A DNA stretch of 64,000 nucleotides from Dermacentor variabilis (taxonomy: Eukaryota > Arthropoda > Arachnida > Ixodida > Ixodidae), in contig NC_134572.1 of NCBI RefSeq assembly GCF_050947875.1, positions 156,881,105 to 156,945,104 of the forward strand, in the 5' to 3' direction. Shown here piece after piece: positions 11,007 to 21,035 of this stretch. How positions within the stretch are numbered: position 1 is the stretch's first letter; each line of letters starts with the position of its first letter. The position numbers and the translations under genes were made by a program. Under the pieces are notes generated by a model. It worked only from the letters and a program-made list of their open reading frames with translations. It was not told the origin of the DNA and made no database searches.

Positions 11007-11754
11007 GGCGAAAGTAAATTTGCATCATGAAAATGAATGAGGAGAACAAAAAACAGGCATTCATACGACCACCAACAATCTGCTATTATGTTCTCGGAAT
11101 GACTAAAGCGCGAAAAGCGAGGTTCAACAACGATGTCCCTTAAGGGCAATGCCTCCCGCCGTCGGTTTAAAAGGTCAGCCACCGCCACCGGATCCCTCGA
11201 AGCAGGAGTCGTGATTAACTCAATCGAATGTGCACGTGGTCGACGCATCGGCCGCATAGCAGGAAGAAGTGAAGTAGGGTATTCATGTGGTGCATCACTC
11301 TGGTTTGCTAGCATGGCACACAAGAAGGGCCCCAAGACAAGTTTCAGTACGCATGTAGGCACCAGTGATGAGTTCTGAGGCAAAAGCGGTGAGTAGTTTA
11401 GGCGTCCGGTTGTTAAACACGCGAATACTAAAACACAGGACGGCAATAAGCCGCAGTAACGATGGGCGACCTAAGATCGCTTATGGGGTGCATTACAGCG
11501 GTGTGCATTCTTATAAATCATGTAACACCTGTGTGCGGAGAAACTGATCGCTATCAAGCTGCGATTGCACTCACGGTCTTCGATCTGCAATAATATACAT
11601 GGCGGAGCGTCTTAATTTGGATGTATAACTTTAAGTCTCGCGAAACACACAATGCCAAGAAGATGACAAGACACAGCAATGCACATTTGTGTTCGACTTA
11701 TATGTGCGTGCGGCCTTCTTCGACGTCATTTCCGTAAGCACAAACAAATCCACG
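11007..11754. other. No recognisable gene
   Basis: The longest frame (minus, 11446-10979) has no motif I know. The segment may be more of the surrounding decayed elements, but I cannot support a call. Confidence 0.4.
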
Positions 11755-12262
11755 CCTTACAGATAGTGACGAATCTGCTGTACAGTGGCATAGATGGCAA
11801 GCAGCTCTTGTCCTAAAATGCTTTAGACCTCTTCTCGAGGGGTCAGCTTGCTCGAAAAGAAAGACGTGCTCCGCCAAGCTCCGTTGCTCAGCTGCTTAAG
11901 AAATATCTCGCTCAGCAGTTGCTGTCCAGACCTGTAACGCCTCGCACAAGTTACGGCATTTGGCGCAGTAGTTGTGATGGTGCGCTGTCGCCAAGGTCCA
12001 TATCGTTCAGCAGTCGACATTAGAGTTCCGGTTCGGATGGTGTGAGGAGTCGAACGAGTGTCTCCTTCAAAGTTTGGTAGGCGTTCTCCGCAGGTGTGGC
12101 GAGAAGCAAATCACGGACCTCGCTTGCCGTAGCTGGCGGTAAAGTGTTCACGATGTGATGATACCGCGTGAGGTTCACCAACTGCAGTGATCGCTGTGTT
12201 GAGCAGCGCCATCGGCCTCATGCAGGCAGTCTAGCGTAGACATATGATAATTTGAAGTCTAC
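11755..12262 (-). pseudogene. Gypsy remnant: gag joined to RNase H by internal deletion
   Basis: Read on the minus strand from about 12200, a capsid-like gag segment (RYHHIVNTLPPATASEVRD, then an AYQTLKETLVRLL block and SEIFLKQL) runs, near 11890, straight into a Ty3/gypsy RNase H segment (STSFFSSKLTPREE, then ELLAIYATVQQ-like residues in adjacent frame) ending at about 11755. The zinc knuckle, protease and RT that should lie between are absent. Several stops are present. The join looks like an internally deleted retroelement copy. Confidence 0.6.
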
Positions 12263-13088
12263 TAGACTTGAAATGCGCGAGAACGGTGCCGGTGCATAAC
12301 AAATATTTGATAGCGCCTGCCGCTTAGATGTTTCATGGTTGCCTTAGGTTCGCCGTGCACGAGCATGCGCTCTTCCGCTTTATGTTTTACTTCCTACGCC
12401 AAGCGATCAGATAGTGAGCAGATTTACTATTTTATGCTGCTAATACAGAGACACCGGTTTTCTTTGTTGAATTAAAACCGACATAAGCAGAATAGTTCAC
12501 AACACATACACACACCGCGGCTGATAATGTGCGTACACCGCGGCTGATAAAACGCGTTACATTTTTGCGCCCCCAAGAGATATTTCCGCCTACTGTAGTT
12601 ACCGATGAGCCGAAAGGCATCTCTGCATGAACGGACCTGGCATAAATTTCACAAAGTACCATCTAAAACATCTCGAAATCGTTCCGCAGCACGGGACAGC
12701 AATACTTTCAAGCAGCACCGCGCAGGATCGCCCAAGCCAGAGAGGAGGAAAGGCTAATCGCGCGCTGTATCCTCCTCGCCCGATGAAACGGTCTATAAGA
12801 AGCAAGAAGAAGCGTGTGCTTGCTGCGGTAAAGGTACGGAAGCGAAGGAGCCTGTTTTATTAGAATGTGAAGGCATCTGTCCAGTGGTCGATTTAGGCAC
12901 CACTGGCCTCCTTGAAGGCCTTGGGCTGAAAGAGAGCAGGGGAAAAGTAAACATGTCCGCAACAGAGATTAGTACGAGGCGGTTGGAAGATTGGTGGATG
13001 AAAAGTAGGGAAACGAGAAGAAACGGAAACATACAAAAGCAAAGTTCGCAATAGATAGTCAGAAAATTTGGTAGTGGGAGTTCATAGT
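12263..13088. other. No recognisable gene
   Basis: Only short frames are present. A 16-bp block (ACACCGCGGCTGATAA) is repeated in tandem-like fashion at about 12513 and 12536. Nothing else is assigned. Confidence 0.4.
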
Positions 13089-13245
13089 GTTTTTTTTTTC
13101 TTTTTTTTCTTTTTTTACCTAGGTAGAACAATAGGTACTATAATAGCAAGAGCTTGGTGGCGCAACCCACCGGCGCACCCCGTTCCAACGGGGAAGCTCA
13201 TAACATCCATCCATCCATCCATATATCCATCCACCCATCCATTAA
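13089..13245 (+). repeat. Short SINE-like repeat with (CATC)n tail
   Basis: A T-rich tract is followed by a body reading AATAGCAAGAGCTTGGTGGC, then a GC-rich hairpin-like block and a (CATC)n tail at 13207-13242. A second copy with the same order lies on the minus strand at 59049-59275, where the tail is a longer (GGAT)n. The shared body and tail on both strands mark it as a dispersed retroposed repeat. It has no coding capacity. Confidence 0.65.
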
Positions 13246-13917
13246 ACGTGCCTCATTTATAGTGGTGAGCGGATGGCATTCACTGCAGCCTGGTTATATT
13301 ATTTACGAAAGGCTAGAGGTGGTTGCCGCGGGCGCATGCGCAAGAGTAATCTTAACCCTGAAACGTATGCGGGCAGCGATAAGTGCGCCTTATTAACGAT
13401 TATCTGGTTCGGATGATTGTATTGAGCTAGTTCTTTGCTGAGAAGTACACTGTTCTGTATGTTCTGTGCGTGTTTTTAAAGAATGCACGTACTCTGCGTT
13501 TAGGTTTGCAGAGTGCTTGTAGCCACTGCCTTAATGAGTCTACATTGTATGTAGGTGCAGAAGCGTCTTATTGTGAATTATCTGGTTATGATTCTTGTTT
13601 TGAGCATGTCCTTTATTGAAACGTATCCTGTTCTGTATGTTGGATGCCTTGCTGCAAAAAATATATGTGCTGTCTGCTTGACGTTGCTCAGCGTTTGGAG
13701 CCTCTGCCATTGCATTCAGAGGTATGGGCTATTGAAGAGAGGAATCACGGCGTCATTTCCATAGACGGCTTCGCTGCATAAATATAGAAGCAAGACACAC
13801 AGAAAGGAATAGAAAGGGTGCTAGACTAAGTACTTACTTTATGTGTGAGAAACAGCGTCTACAAAGAGCAAATGGAGGAATCGTGGCAGCAATGCAAGTT
13901 ACTTGAACGTAAACTAT
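13246..13917. other. No recognisable gene
   Basis: This is AT-rich sequence with small frames, none with motifs. An approximately repeated motif (GAATTATCTGG / GATTATCTGG) occurs near 13398 and 13573. Confidence 0.4.
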
Positions 13918-14350
13918 CTAGCTACATGTGACAATCTTTATAGCGAAGCCGGAGCGCTTTGCTGTCAGGAAAACGGAAGGCGCGCTAACGCACTTGTGCG
14001 GACCAATTTTGTAGGTGTGAAAAGCTTCCATAATCTCTTTGTTCTTTTGCAGCTTAGCTTCGTTATTATTGAAACGTAACCCAAAAGGGGATTGCAACCG
14101 CATTGTTTAGAATGCATTGGTTGGTCGCTGCCCGTGCCTCTGAGAAGTAAACAGACATGCTCACGCATCCTATCATTGGAACAACTGATGGACTGTCCAA
14201 TGTACTCTTTACCACAAAGAGTGGGAATAGTATAAACCACACACGACTCGCAATTACTACGCTTATGAACATTGGTGGCATCTCACTCAGCACTCTTCGT
14301 ACCATGCTGCGAGACGCGCTTACATATGTTGGTCAACTTGCAAGGCTCTG
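13918..14350 (-). pseudogene. Penelope-like element GIY-YIG endonuclease fragment
   Basis: The minus-strand frame 14240-13965 begins VYTIPTLCGKEYIGQS, which carries the paired strands of a GIY-YIG nuclease, then DRMREH with the catalytic Arg. A frame change near 14050 leads to EIMEAFHTYKIGPHKCVSAP, the C-terminal block seen in Penelope-like retroelements of arthropods. No Penelope RT was found upstream (14351-15600), so it is 5'-truncated. The domain cleaves target DNA for element insertion. The frameshift makes this copy dead. Confidence 0.75.
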
Positions 14351-15641
14351 AAAAAACAGCTTAACAGCGTTTCTGCCCGCAGCCTTTTTTAAGATTGCGT
14401 GACATGCCGTGTTAGTGCGGCATTACAACTATATTCTTTCCCACTTCATTATTATATTCAAAATAACTAAACACCTGAAAATCACTTTTGTCGCTTCTGC
14501 AATGATTCCACTAAATCTTCATAGCAAACAGAAAGTAGCCTGTCTTGCAGTGTCTGCTACTAGCCAGCTGCTGTAAATGCAATGCCTAGTACTGCATTCT
14601 ATTATGTTGAGGCAGTGCTAAGGGAAGGCTACGTATAATATGGACTCCTGAAGAGCAGCGTGCATACGACGAGCGGCGAAGAGAACATATACGATAATAC
14701 GAACAACGGCGTCGTGCTCGTGCTAAAGATGCACATCGCGTCCAGGACACTCACCGCAAGCGCCAAGCGCGGTAGGATAATGTTGAATGTCGTGAAGCGA
14801 AAAACGCGTTTATGCGACAAAGTACAAGGCGATCAATCTTTTCAAGGGTGCGAATTTTAAATTTAATAGAAAATTGCGAGATGCCGAATTCAGATACAGG
14901 TGCTCCCTGTATGATAGACTCTGGTTACAGGTTAAGTCTTTTGTCCCTGGTCCACTTTTCCTACGTGAACGAAGTAGTGGCGATCCAAGTCTCAGGCCGT
15001 TGAAATGTCTTTGGCTATTATTACATAAAGTGCATGTAACTGTCACCATGCGACTAATTTCCAGTCACCTCGCAGCAGGTAATCCTTCTAGGCGTCATTT
15101 GCAGCATCGCTGTCTAAACACTTTCATACCGTGGATTGGAGTCCAAGTTGTCTTCTAGTTATCATTTCCGTTTGCTGGCGTACCTTTACAGGGTTCACAG
15201 AGAACGGATCCCTAGCGAAGACATATGGAGGATAAAAAGTCAAGCGCGATTGAATCAACGCATATATCTGGGCATTCATGAGGACATAGACAAGCATTGC
15301 TACAGGAATTGAACCAGTCAACACTATTGTAGCTCCTCGCCTTCTGTAATAACATTCTGGGTGACAATCTCGTCAATGTAAGACAGGGCACTGGTAAGAC
15401 GAAGTGTCCCCCCTGCCAAGGACCACTGGAAATTTCGAGCCTGGTTACAAAGTCTTAACTGCGTCCGCACTACTCACGCAAGCCGCATTTACCCACATAA
15501 GCCCCCCGCTTTACAATATTAACTGCTGGTAGTTATTATTGACCTAAAATTTTGGTAGTGAGTTTGGAGCTAGCAATCTTGAAGAAGCGAAGTGACCGCG
15601 TATTCAGAAGTGTTGAAATACGGGCCAGTCGGTACAGAGTT
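14351..15641. other. No recognisable gene
   Basis: Mixed-frame short ORFs only. I looked on the minus strand for the Penelope RT that should precede the GIY-YIG fragment and did not find its motifs. Confidence 0.4.
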
Positions 15642-15731
15642 GAAGGAAAAAAAACCAGTCAAAAAGACAAAAGACAAGAAGAGACCTCCCTTCTTGTCTT
15701 TTTGTTTTCTGACTGGTTTTTTTTTCCTTCG
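15642..15731. repeat. Long near-perfect hairpin
   Basis: Arms of about 40 bp (15642-15681 and about 15690-15731) are inverted copies with a few single-base differences and an 8-base loop. The arms read GAAGGAAAAAAAACCAGTC, then an AAGACAAGAAG block. It has the form of a fold-back structure. No coding sequence is attached. Confidence 0.85.
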
Positions 15732-16683
15732 ACCACCTATTACTCTGGCCACTTATGCTGACACCGTTGATAAGAAATGCCAACACCATGTGGCATCCGA
15801 GATGATACGGCCATGAAAATCGACCATACGTCAAGATTTCGTCAGCTTGAAGTGCTGGAAAGGTCGCTCGCTGGTGGAAGTTCAACTGAGGAAAGTCGCA
15901 GTTTTGTCCGAAAGAGGGAACATCGATTTCGGTAGCAAACGATCAGACAGTTATACGAATTAAGGATAGTAGTTTCATCGGCGTTATAAACTTGTAAGCA
16001 TTCGCTTGCTATCTGAAGTAGCAAACGTGGTGTGAGCATGCAGAGGCAAATATGAACACATCACGCTCGATAACCGCGGGCAGTAGCTGTCGAAACACTG
16101 GCGTGAGGCAGCGCGGCAGTGGCAGCCAGTCAAGCAACTTTCGTGCTTTGTGTCGCTTCAACGTAAACTGAGTGGCGAGAACGCAGCAAGAACAAAGGTG
16201 TGAGCTGCCGTTGCACCTAGAAGCAGCCCGGGACACAGATCGCTTTGCTCCCAGAGTACAACGCTTTTCCCCACTTCCCTACCTGCACCTTGGGCCATGC
16301 ACGTGGCGAAAGGCGGAGCGTTTTCTCCCAGCATTCCACCCTTGCACGCGCAAGATTGAGCCGCTATCGTCGGCGCCGCTCGGGTGCGTTCGAGCAATAC
16401 GCAGGTGCTGCCGAAGTACAAGGCCGTGCCCCTACCTCCCCTTCTGAAGCCGCGATTGTCGGCTCCCCTTGCGTGCTTTCAGACGCATCTACAGCATGAG
16501 GCGCCTGGCCCCGGTAATATAACAACGACGGTGGAAAATGCGCGTGGAGAGTCCATGTATTTGCTATCGAATCAAAAAGAAGTATTCGTGCAGAGTAAAA
16601 TATTCTCGGACCGCCACACCAGCAAAAGGAGGCTGGCTCGTTTGATTGACTGAAACCAATCTAGAAGAGAGGTGCTAGCGTTG
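15732..16683. other. No recognisable gene; left flank of gypsy-1
   Basis: There are several overlapping short frames in a GC-richer patch (16160-16500). None has a recognisable domain or splice context. Confidence 0.4.
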
Positions 16684-16918
16684 TGTTTGGTATCCTGTGT
16701 TGGCTTCCGGTTTCGGTTTTGGGTCTTTTACGTGAGGGTACCACTCAGCGCCAAACGCTGTAACTTGCCTGCTGCGGTTCCTCTCGCTGAAATAAAATCA
16801 TTCGTTGCCTGGGCACCGGCTTGAGTAGTACGGCTCTTTTTCTACGGCGCTGCGCGGCCCGGCCGTTTAGGCCTTATGCCGTAAGTCCTCCGTCCGGCCA
16901 CTCCGTCGAAGTTACAAC
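16684..16918 (+). repeat. gypsy-1 5' LTR
   Basis: About 235 bp that aligns along its whole length with 32298-32526, with scattered substitutions and small gaps. It starts TGTTTGGTATCC and ends near GTTACAAC. An AATAAAA polyadenylation-like signal lies near 16793. Confidence 0.8.
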
Positions 16919-16920
16919 TA

Positions 16921-16935
16921 ACTGGCGACGAGGTA
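16921..16935 (+). promoter_or_regulatory. gypsy-1 tRNA primer-binding site
   Basis: ACTGGCGACGAGG follows the 5' LTR directly. A TGGCGAC start is a usual tRNA-primed site of Ty3/gypsy elements. The donor tRNA is not determined. Confidence 0.5.
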
Positions 16936-17224
16936 AACCATTACTCTGTTTCCTACGTGCCGTTGCCGTGCTACTTCTGCTCCTTCTCCTGCTTCCAGCA
17001 TGCAAGACGCTACGTCTACTTTGGCTTCGCCCACCTCAAGACCCCCGCCTTTGTTCTTGGTGCCCAGCATGGCGGTCGCACCCCCCGTGCCGCCTTCCCT
17101 TGCATTACCCGGTACTCCTTCGGTAGTGTGGCTCACGTGGAAACGTTCTCTTTGTACGTTTCTTCTGGCGACCGGATGCGAGGAACTAGAAGACGACAGG
17201 AAGTAAGCGATTTTACTTAGTAAC

Positions 17225-17890
17225 TTGGACTTCGAGGGGCAGCGTCTCTACTATGACCTCGCGTCGCAAACTGACCTGACAGCTACTACGTTCGAAGACA
17301 TTCTTCGCATCTTCGACCAGCACTGCGAAGAAAGCACCAATCCCCTGGTGCACCGCATTATTTTCCGGGACATTAAGCAACTATCCGGGGAAAGCTTTCA
17401 GGACTTCGTCACCACGCTACAAAGGCTGGCGCCTGCTTGTGCGTTCGGTGCTTGGCAGGACGAGTCCCTTCGCGGCCAAATCCTGCAAGGCGTCGCATCG
17501 GCGAGAATACGAGACAGGCTACTCTACGAAGGATCGGCCCTCACGCTCTAGAAATTCGAAGAAATTGGACGAAGCGTACAGCAAGTTGACAAGGAACTTC
17601 AAGTCTTCTACAGCTCGTTTGTCCAGCGCGGCTCGACGCAACGCTTAGATAGCGCCGCCACCCATCACCTACCTCGCCCGGGCACGCAAGATGGTAGTTT
17701 CTGCCACCATTCTTCCTCGACCCGGCAGCTTCAAGGTGACGCTCAACGGCATGGCGGACAGTCCCATCCTCGGGGGAGCGGTCAACATGACGCCCGGCCC
17801 AAACTCCGCGAAGCCAGACGAGACATCGCTATTCATTGCTACCGATGTGGTTCACCTCATCACATAGCATCCGATCCAGCCTGTCCGGGA
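17225..17890 (+). pseudogene. gypsy-1 gag (broken)
   Basis: The frame 17225-17551 encodes a capsid-like gag region (LRIFDQHCEESTNPLVHRI, then ESFQDFVTTLQRLAPACAF) ended by TAG. The same frame then continues with a coiled, charged stretch. A CCHC zinc knuckle lies at 17837-17884 (Cys-Tyr-Arg-Cys, then Pro-His-His, then Cys). Gag forms the particle and binds RNA. Upstream, 16960-17220 has no credible start, so the N-terminus is unclear. Confidence 0.75.
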
Positions 17891-18018
17891 AAGCACGTTA
17901 CCTGTGACATTACGCTTCGGTTTGCCGCTAGAGGAACCGAACGCAGCGACAGTCTCCTGCTCAAACGCAGCTTGTTTCCGTTACTACTGATACAGACTCA
18001 GCCACTACAGTCCCGTTT

Positions 18019-18381
18019 GTGCTTACAATCGAAGCGCGAGTCCGTCCGGCAACAATTCACGTCAAAGTCCTCATTGCGAATACTAGACTGATATTGCTCG
18101 TGGACACAGGAGCTACGGTGTCGCTGATGCACAGCGCCCTATACAAAGAACTTTTCAAGGTTTTTCCAATACCTCCTTCTAGTGTTCGACTGAAGAATTA
18201 TACGCTGCAAGAAATTCTCAATTCACGACGTTTCTACGTGCTCGTCAAGTACCGCAACAAGGCTACAGCAGTGACATTTCAGGTCACGAACCAAGGCACT
18301 TCTTTTCTGGGCTTAGACGCTATTCCAGCTTTGGGCATTGACATTCAAGCGTCTTCGCTCACATGTCAACGAGTGTCATGA
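18019..18381 (+). pseudogene. gypsy-1 aspartic protease
   Basis: The frame holds the retropepsin active site LLVDTGATVSLM at about residues 30-41 and a second-half block TSFLGLDAIPALGIDI, equivalent to the Ile-Leu-Gly turn of retroviral-type proteases. It lies between gag and RT as expected and is in a different frame from gag. The active-site triad Asp-Thr-Gly is intact in this piece, but the polyprotein around it is broken. Confidence 0.8.
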
Positions 18382-18513
18382 CTTCCAGCTGACCCAAGCA
18401 TCCAGCATCCGTCTCTTCCACACAACGCTCCCGCAGAGTTCCCCCATCTGTTGTTCTCAGGACAATTGGAACTTGTAAAGGGCTTCATCCACGCCGTTCG
18501 TCTCTGAGCTTCA

Positions 18514-19252
18514 GTGCAAGCAGTCTCAGCGAAACTGCGTCGTCTACCTTTGGTTCCCCGTGTGCAAGTCTCCACCGAGATGCAACGCCTGGAATCAGCT
18601 GATGTCATCGAACGAGCCACTGCGTCCGAGTGGATTTTTCCGCTAGTCGTCGTTCGGAAGAAAGACTATTCCATTCGACTTTGCGTCGATCTTCGAGACC
18701 CCAAGGTTGTCATCATCGTCGCCTTTCCACTACCGAGGGCTGACGAGCTGTTGCATCTACTCGTTGGTGCTACTGTCTTTAGTAAGTTGTACTTGCAGTC
18801 CGCTTATCATCAGGTGTTATTGTCCAAGAAAAGCCCTGAGCTTACTACTTTTATCACTTATGATGGTATTTCGCTTCGAGCGTGTGTGTTTCGGTTTGGC
18901 TTCTGCGTCATCTCCTTTCCAGCAGATCATGTCATCTGTTTTAAAAGATTGTCCAGGCACCTTGTTCTACCTTGATGATATTCTTCTATCGGGTAACACT
19001 CAACGTAACAACGACAGCAATTTGTAAACCATCCTGTCTAGACTAAGTAATGCAGGCATGCAGCTTAACCACATGTGCATACTCAGTGTCTCAGAATTAA
19101 CTTTCTTAGGACATAAAATTTCTGCAAACGGCATTTCGCCGATGGATAGCAAAATTCAGGCAATCGTGGAAGCACTGCAGCCTGTGGACAAAAAGGCTCT
19201 ACATTCATCTCTGGGCCTCACGGGATATTATGCTAAATTTATCCCTCACTAA
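18514..19252 (+). pseudogene. gypsy-1 reverse transcriptase, cut off at the thumb
   Basis: The frame 18514-18975 covers the fingers and palm (SAKLRRLPLVPRVQV, WIFPLVVVRKK, then FSKLYLQSAYHQV, where the motif A Asp is Tyr). A 1- or 2-base loss near 18868 moves the reading to the frame of 18707-19027, which has RVCFGLASAS, then the YLDD box (FYLDDILLSG) near 18970. After a TAA at 19025 it continues in phase to LTFLGHKISANGI and GYYAKFIPH, where the nested insertion begins. Confidence 0.85.
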
Positions 19253-19799
19253 TACCCGTCATCTTTTAAGAGGTTCAATACTTACACGCATTTGTCTCGC
19301 AAACCATATTTATTTCAAGGGAGTTTTCCACGTCTCAATAATTTCTCTCGTCGTATTCGAGTGCTGATTGCCGTGTTATAGTTTGTTAACGAAGCTTTCC
19401 CTCAAGTCTAAATATTTTAAGGCCGTTTTCCTAGTCTCTAAAGCCGCTCAAGTTCGCTCTTCTCCTCGGGCGGCCATTTCTCCAAGAAAATATAGCTTCC
19501 AACCACCATCCGGACAACCACCATCGCGGACAACATCAGTCCCTTTCCAAGTAAGTATGAGGCTCGGAGCAGGAGTTATGGCGCTTGAAAGTAACCTGGG
19601 GCCTGACGAACCAACCGACTGAGCTATCTTTCCGGGCAACATCCAAGGGCCACGAGTTCAAATCACCTCTCATGTTCCTTTTATTTTTCCCAAAAGCTTT
19701 TTTTCTTTTTTTCCTTTTTCATGTCTTTTCCTTTATTTTATCACTGTACGGGAACCCTCCTTCAAAAAAAAGATATATATGGTCAATTATATATGGCCA
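19253..19799. other. Left part of nested insertion; unassigned, with T-rich repeat
   Basis: There are no genes here. Positions 19600-19760 resemble the end of a tRNA-derived repeat (CGACTGAGCTATCTTTCCGG, a GAGTTCAAATC B-box-like motif) followed by a long T-rich tract. It may be a further inserted repeat between gypsy-1 and LINE-E. Confidence 0.4.
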
Positions 19800-19936
19800 C
19801 ACTTGTGGAGGTCATAAATACCAGGTTCTCCAGCCGAGTGCCATCCGTGCGGTATAACCGAGCTCAGATTGGTCCATCTTGACTGATCAAATAGGGCACC
19901 ACTGTAGGTGAAATGAGGCGCACAACTCCTGCGGGA

Positions 19937-20175
19937 CCCGCCGTGGTTGCTCAGTGGCTATGGTGTTAGACTGTTGAGTACGAGGTCGCGGGATCGAATC
20001 CCGGCCACGGCGGCCGCATTCCGATGGGGGCGAAATATGAAAACACCCGTGTACTTAGAATTAAGGGCACGTTAAAGAACACCAGGTGGTCAAAATTTCC
20101 GGAGTCCACCTATACGGCGTGCCTCATAATCAGAAAGTGGTTTTGTCACGTAAAACCCCAAAATTTAATTTTTTT
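19937..20175 (+). mobile_element. Full-length tRNA-headed SINE with 12-bp target-site duplication
   Basis: The element starts CCCGCCGTGGTTGCTCAGTGG (A box) and has a B box in CGGGATCGAATCCCGG near 19990. The body block GTTAAAGAACACCAGGTGGT follows, and it ends in GTAAAACCCCAAAATTTAATT. The sequence AACTCCTGCGGG occurs at 19924-19935 and again at 20176-20187, a perfect 12-bp duplication. It resembles the abundant tRNA-related SINEs of ixodid ticks (Ruka-like, from memory). Confidence 0.9.
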
Positions 20176-21035
20176 AACTCCTGCGGGGGCGGTAGAATAT
20201 CCGCCTCCCGTGCAACAGGACCGTGGTTCAAATCCCGGTGCCGCGCAATTCTCCACCGGAAAATAATAAAAAAACCGTGTGTTGAGAAAATTGCACAAAC
20301 AGGCCTGGAGTGCGGCCTGATCCCGGTGACCAGAACCGGTAACGCACTCTCTCACCAGAGCAGGATTGGCCACCCTGGTGCAGTACTTGGCCACAACCTC
20401 CTATATGAATACAACAATCAAACCCCGGCCCTCAGTCCCCAGCAGCCGCGAAGCAACTAACCACGGCGGCGGTCAGATCTGTGACGCTGCAGAGGGTGCT
20501 AAGAATACCTGGCGCCCCGCAGGGGCGTCTGCGCAAGCAGGCGTTTGGTGTGTTGCGACACCACGGACCCGAGCACACGAGGGTTGGACCCTACCGCGTG
20601 TAGCCGTGCGCGGCTTAGCCGTGTCCGGGGAAAGGGGGATCCTGGGGGTTGAGCCGATGCCGGGTGTTCTGACCTTTAAGGCCCCCCGGCGGAGGCAACA
20701 CGCCTCTTTGGCCTCTGCTTCACGTAGACGGCACTCCCGGACTGACCCACCCGGGGGAAATCGGTAGTCGCCTTTTCCTCTCTCTCTCTTCTCAAACCTT
20801 CGTCTTTATCTCTCGCTTTACATCTTTCCTGTCTTCTTCTCTCTTCCATTTACTTCCTTTCTCCACGGTGGCAAGGGTTAACCTTGTGTGGATATCCTAC
20901 CTTGGGTACACCATATTGGGTTATAGTGATGGCGTACGGCTGGCGTCGTGCAGGCTTGTACACAAGCTCTGCCGCGTCCCCTCGTTGGGCTCCGTGGTGG
21001 GCGGTCGGCGCTGTTGCCGAATCTTATATATTCTC

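Noticed and set aside
10979..11446. 155-codon minus-strand frame as a gag or env gene
   Set aside because: No recognisable motif and not continuous with neighbouring elements.
20868..21035. Earlier start for LINE-E ORF1 at GTG 20868
   Set aside because: The first ATG in frame is 21036; a GTG start is not expected in a eukaryotic element and the upstream residues have no domain support.
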